DNA of 64,000 nt from Zunongwangia mangrovi (GTDB lineage: Bacteria > Bacteroidota > Bacteroidia > Flavobacteriales > Flavobacteriaceae), in contig NZ_FOKV01000003.1 of assembly GCF_900112105.1 (NCBI RefSeq), positions 372,001-436,000 on the forward strand. The letters run 5' to 3'. A program made the translations under genes and the position numbers. The notes beneath the pieces were generated by a model. It had not been told where the DNA came from. It made no database searches and worked only from the letters and a program-made list of their open reading frames with translations. This document shows positions 60,940 to 64,000 of the stretch, piece by piece. Position 1 is the first letter of the stretch, and each line of letters opens with the position of its first letter.

Positions 60940-61758
60940 TTATGGCTCGTAGATAAGTCTTAAAAAAGAACTAAATCGTTCATTATCCTTATCGATAGGA
61001 ATTCCAGTAACAATACCCACCAGTAAGTGATCACTCACATCTACGCGCATTTGCGGTCTAATGGTCATATCAAATTTACCGTTGTAAATCTCTTTATTAA
61101 ATTCAACTCCAATAAAATTTCGAGTACCCGGAATCATATAATGGATGTTTGAGTTAATCTGCCAGGTAGTAGTAATATTTCCGTCATTAAAATGATGATC
61201 GAATACCGGCCCGGTATAAATAAGCGAATGAAAATTACTTCCCAGTCGTTTTGCAGCGATCAAAAAAGGATTGTAAACCAATCCTGTAAATAAAGTTTCC
61301 CTGCCATAATTATTGAATTCGGTTAGCGTGAATTCCTGGATATACCCAATAGCCATAGAAGCCTGGTGTTTTTCTGAAACTAAAAAACTGTATTGCCCGG
61401 CCATTTTTATGCTGTTTAGGTTATTTCCGGGAGCAGATCCATCTTCGGTTGGATAATAAAGCGAAAATGGTAATTCGATCTCTAATCCTAATCGGTCCAT
61501 GGGCGCCCATTCATATTCTATCAAAGCGGTGTATTCATCGTAATTTTCGTTATCGGTAAGCCCAACACCAAGATTCCATTCTCTTTCGCCTTTCCTAGCA
61601 CCCAGATCCCTAATTAAATCGATATACAAAGGTTCAGCATGTAAAACTTTTGGGGGAAGACTGTCTTTTTTTGTTTCTGTATCTTCAGTATTTTGAGCAG
61701 TAATCGCTGTACTTGCCAATAAAATTGGAAGTATAAGTTTACTTATGATTTTATTCAT
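60940..61758 (-). CDS. HAEPLYID family outer-membrane protein
   Basis: A 272-residue exported protein. A signal peptide (about 1-22, 'AITAQ') is followed by 'LHAEPLYIDLIRDLGARKGE', the motif after which this Bacteroidota family is named, and then by a regular pattern of amphipathic strands ending in an aromatic residue ('LRLIYEP' with Tyr near the end), as in outer-membrane barrels of 12-14 strands. No function is known. The frame opens at a TTG at 61779; the ATG at 61758 starts the signal peptide properly. The small gene just upstream is on the same strand and could be a partner. Confidence 0.75.
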   Translation of the reverse strand: MNKIISKLILPILLASTAITAQNTEDTETKKDSLPPKVLHAEPLYIDLIRDLGARKGEREWNLGVGLTDNENYDEYTALIEYEWAPMDRLGLEIELPFSLYYPTEDGSAPGNNLNSIKMAGQYSFLVSEKHQASMAIGYIQEFTLTEFNNYGRETLFTGLVYNPFLIAAKRLGSNFHSLIYTGPVFDHHFNDGNITTTWQINSNIHYMIPGTRNFIGVEFNKEIYNGKFDMTIRPQMRVDVSDHLLVGIVTGIPIDKDNERFSSFLRLIYEP

Positions 61759-61876
61759 TATAAGTTTAGATTTTTTCAAATAATAATAGTCTCTAAATCC
61801 TTTCAGAATGTAGGATTAGAGTTAGTAAATTGTTTAGAAAGCAAAATTTAATTTGCCAGATGTAGAAAATTAGAAT

Positions 61877-62251
61877 CTAAACCTTGGGAGGAGGAGAAGT
61901 AACTTCTGGATAGAAATTGTAGTATTTATGCTGGTATTCTGAATTCAATAATTCCTGAAGAGAAAGGTCGAAAATAAACTCAGGTCTTCTCTGAAGCACA
62001 TAATTGTCGAGTGAAAAATCTTTTTTTACCAGGTGATTTTCGTTGTCGCTATCCTCATATTCTGGGATGGCATCTTCAAAACCAAGAATTTTCTCGATCA
62101 CGATCTCAACGATGCTTTCCTGGTCATTCAAACTAAGATCTTCAGGGAAATTTTTATTGAAGTCGGGCGAATCGACACTAATGTTTAATATTACCAGGCC
62201 TATGATCAAGCTGAAATAACGTAGTATTTTAGTATTCCTGAAAATCTGCAT
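61877..62251 (-). CDS. Small membrane-anchored hypothetical protein
   Basis: I do not recognise this 124-residue protein. It has one N-terminal hydrophobic helix (about 10-27, 'YFSLIIGLVILNISV'), an acidic middle region ('EYEDSDNENHL') and a C-terminal 'PEVTSPPPKV'. It is probably anchored in the inner membrane or exported. The frame opens at a TTG at 62272; the ATG at 62251 is preferred. It precedes the HAEPLYID gene by 118 bases on the same strand; I think this pairing recurs in relatives, but I cannot check that here. Confidence 0.6.
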   Translation of the reverse strand: MQIFRNTKILRYFSLIIGLVILNISVDSPDFNKNFPEDLSLNDQESIVEIVIEKILGFEDAIPEYEDSDNENHLVKKDFSLDNYVLQRRPEFIFDLSLQELLNSEYQHKYYNFYPEVTSPPPKV

Positions 62252-62353
62252 TGATTGAACATTTCTTAGCAATCTAGTTTTCGAAAAGAATTGCTACCTG
62301 GATTTTAGATTTTTGAAAAATACTATTTCCAACTGAATTGAAAAAGTAAGCCT

Positions 62354-64000
62354 TTATTTTTTATTGTTAAGATTATTATCTCTAAAAATGATCACATAAG
62401 TTAACCAGATTCCCATAAATGCTGCAAGAATAAAGAATAAAATAGCGAATCCCGGATAGCCAAAAATTACAAAATCTGTGGGAATTTGCATCAGCATGGA
62501 TGCACCAATGATCATTGCAGCAATAATGATTCCTAGCGTAATTCTATTGGCTATTTTCTGAAAACCATCGGTAAGCCGTTCTTCATCTAAAGCTTCGATG
62601 TTTACTTTAAATTTATTTTCAGCTAGATTATCGGTGATCTTATTTAAGCGCTCGGGGATATGTTCTACCAGTTTTTTGGATTCTAGTAGCATCGAGAAGA
62701 AGTTCTCTGGCTTCAGTTCATCATACATCTTTTTTTGCATGATCTTCTGCGCATGTTTCTTTATCGCCACTCTAAGATCAAATTCGGGATCTAAAACAGC
62801 GATTATCTGATCCATATTTAGTAAAACTTTCCCAAGAATATTTACTTCAACCGGCATGTGAATTCCGGTTTCTGCCGCAAGACGATTTAACTGAATCAGT
62901 AATCTACCTGTTTGCAATTCTTTCGCCGGGCTATTCTCACTTTCCATAATTATATCACTAATTATTTTATTGAAAGTGGGGAGATCGCTATCGTCATCAA
63001 TCTCACTCATATTGATAATGATATGAGCTGTTTCTGGCCCATTATTGTTACTAATCGCGATAAGTAGCTGAAGTAAACATTCTTGCATGTGGCTAGTAAA
63101 TTTAGCCACCATTCCAAGATCGATTAGTGCGATTTTGCCATCTTTTGTAAACTGAATATTTCCGGGATGAGGATCTGCATGTACAAATCCGTCGTTGATA
63201 ATTTGTTGTAAATATGCTTCAACCAATTGATCTACCATTGGCGCATAATCAACTTCTAATTGCTTAAGCGGGGAGAGGGAAGTTATTTTTTTTCCGTCGA
63301 TAAAATCCATCGTTAAAACCCTACTTCCGCAGTAATCTGGCACAGGTTCAGGAACGATCAAGTAATTATACGGCAACAGATTTTCTCCTAGTGTAATAAG
63401 ATTTTGCTGTTCTTTTGAATAATCGAGCTCGTTCAATAAAATGCGACGTAATTCGGCTAAAACTGTATCGATCGCATATTTTTTAGCAATTTTTGAATGT
63501 TTAATTGCCAGATCTGCCATTTCCTGAAGCGTATCCATATCGTCCAGAAACTTACGCTTAATACCGGGACGCTGAATTTTAACGGCAACCGGCTTGCCAC
63601 TTCGCAATGTGGCATAATGCACCTGGCCGATCGAGGCACTGGCAATTGGTTTTTTCTCGAACGTATCAAAAGCTTTAGAAATTCGTGTCCCAAGGTCTTC
63701 TTCTACGATTTGGTGTACTTCCTCGTAAGGTATTGGTGGGACATCGTCCTGTAAAGTTGCCAGTTCTTTTAAATAGGCCTCTGGTAAAAGATCTGGGCGG
63801 GTAGAAAGCAACTGACCTAATTTTATATAAGTAGGCCCCATATTTTTTAAGTCTTCTACTAACTCTTCAGGAGAGCGGTCGTAACTATCCTGATCTTTAT
63901 TTTCACTCGATGGATCTTCAAAGGCATTAGCCGTGGTTTTTCTAAAGAGATCACTATTACCATATTTCAGCATAAAACTGAAAAATTTACGATAGCGTGT
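62354..64000 (-). CDS. ABC1/UbiB-type atypical kinase, 5' end missing
   Basis: At least 548 codons lie in the window, and the frame stays open to the last base (codons for 'RYRKFFSFMLKY' precede the first ATG at 63973), so the true start may lie to the right of it. The family (ABC1/AarF/UbiB) supports quinone synthesis or lipid metabolism. Motifs: 'YIKLGQLLSTRPDLLP' (KxGQ), 'VAVKIQRPG' (ATP lysine), 'HADPHPGN' (catalytic loop) and 'LIDLGMV' (DFG equivalent), plus two C-terminal hydrophobic helices. The fold carries the KxGQ extension that favours ATPase over kinase action. It stands 80 bases from the small hypothetical gene on the same strand. Confidence 0.85.
   Translation of the reverse strand, partial: TRYRKFFSFMLKYGNSDLFRKTTANAFEDPSSENKDQDSYDRSPEELVEDLKNMGPTYIKLGQLLSTRPDLLPEAYLKELATLQDDVPPIPYEEVHQIVEEDLGTRISKAFDTFEKKPIASASIGQVHYATLRSGKPVAVKIQRPGIKRKFLDDMDTLQEMADLAIKHSKIAKKYAIDTVLAELRRILLNELDYSKEQQNLITLGENLLPYNYLIVPEPVPDYCGSRVLTMDFIDGKKITSLSPLKQLEVDYAPMVDQLVEAYLQQIINDGFVHADPHPGNIQFTKDGKIALIDLGMVAKFTSHMQECLLQLLIAISNNNGPETAHIIINMSEIDDDSDLPTFNKIISDIIMESENSPAKELQTGRLLIQLNRLAAETGIHMPVEVNILGKVLLNMDQIIAVLDPEFDLRVAIKKHAQKIMQKKMYDELKPENFFSMLLESKKLVEHIPERLNKITDNLAENKFKVNIEALDEERLTDGFQKIANRITLGIIIAAMIIGASMLMQIPTDFVIFGYPGFAILFFILAAFMGIWLTYVIIFRDNNLNNKK

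Overview
The window is a stretch of chromosome from a member of the Bacteroidota, most likely a marine Flavobacteriaceae (Gramella/Zunongwangia-like; this placement is by feel for the proteins, not by a search). The signs are AT-rich DNA; promoters of the Bacteroidota type (TTG, 19-21 bases, TAnnTTTG); GLPGLI-family, DUF2059 and SusC-like/OMP beta-barrel proteins; a fused E1 alpha/beta dehydrogenase; a bifunctional ThrA; and an outer-membrane-rich gene set. I see no rRNA, no convincing tRNA, no transposase, no prophage and no CRISPR array.

Layout. 1-7.4 kb: small housekeeping and envelope genes (CvfB-like S1 protein, GLPGLI protein, DUF2059 protein, menB overlapping a pair of bacterial PH-domain membrane proteins, YdeI-like and DUF1801 proteins). 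7.4-17.2 kb, minus strand: fused E1 dehydrogenase, an M1-peptidase-like outer-membrane protein that has lost its zinc motif, a LOG-family protein, uvrA and an ACP-phosphodiesterase-like gene. 17.3-20.2 kb: glmM, then 1.4 kb holding a GIY-YIG nuclease gene set among five copies (four full, one half) of a ~137-bp palindromic repeat, the last four on an exact 182-bp pitch. 20.2-27.5 kb: LpxL-like acyltransferase, rhomboid protease, SIMPL protein, TlpA-like lipoprotein, GAF protein and an HD-PycTM fusion. 27.5-37.1 kb: a very large lipoprotein that joins a metallophosphoesterase, a segment with kinase-like motifs and a BamA-like barrel, then two tandem paralogous outer-membrane receptors. 37.2-39.3 kb, minus strand: mscS, dps, a small conserved-type protein and an unlisted 44-codon membrane peptide. 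39.7-46.9 kb: a compact surface-glycan locus (LacI regulator, UDP-HexNAc epimerase, UDP-sugar dehydrogenase, phosphoglycosyl transferase, aminotransferase, short 4,6-dehydratase, CpsB-like phosphatase). 47.1-50.4 kb: PAS sensor without an ATPase domain, a response regulator and an EEP hydrolase. 50.6-53.2 kb: VWA/AAA pair. 53.4-58.3 kb: thrA-thrB-thrC preceded by a 33-residue Thr/Ile-rich leader peptide that looks like an attenuator. 58.4-64 kb: SDR oxidoreductase, S10 carboxypeptidase, a HAEPLYID-type outer-membrane protein with a small partner, and an ABC1/UbiB kinase running off the right edge.

Most worth a second look: the phosphoesterase/kinase-like/barrel fusion at 27.5-31.3 kb, the palindrome array around the GIY-YIG gene at 18.8-20.1 kb, the HD-PycTM protein with no cyclase beside it, the zinc-less M1-like barrel protein, and the thr leader. 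Several starts were moved from the longest reading frame to an internal ATG because the longer frame began with TTG or GTG, or ran into a promoter element. All functions come from reading motifs; no database search was possible.
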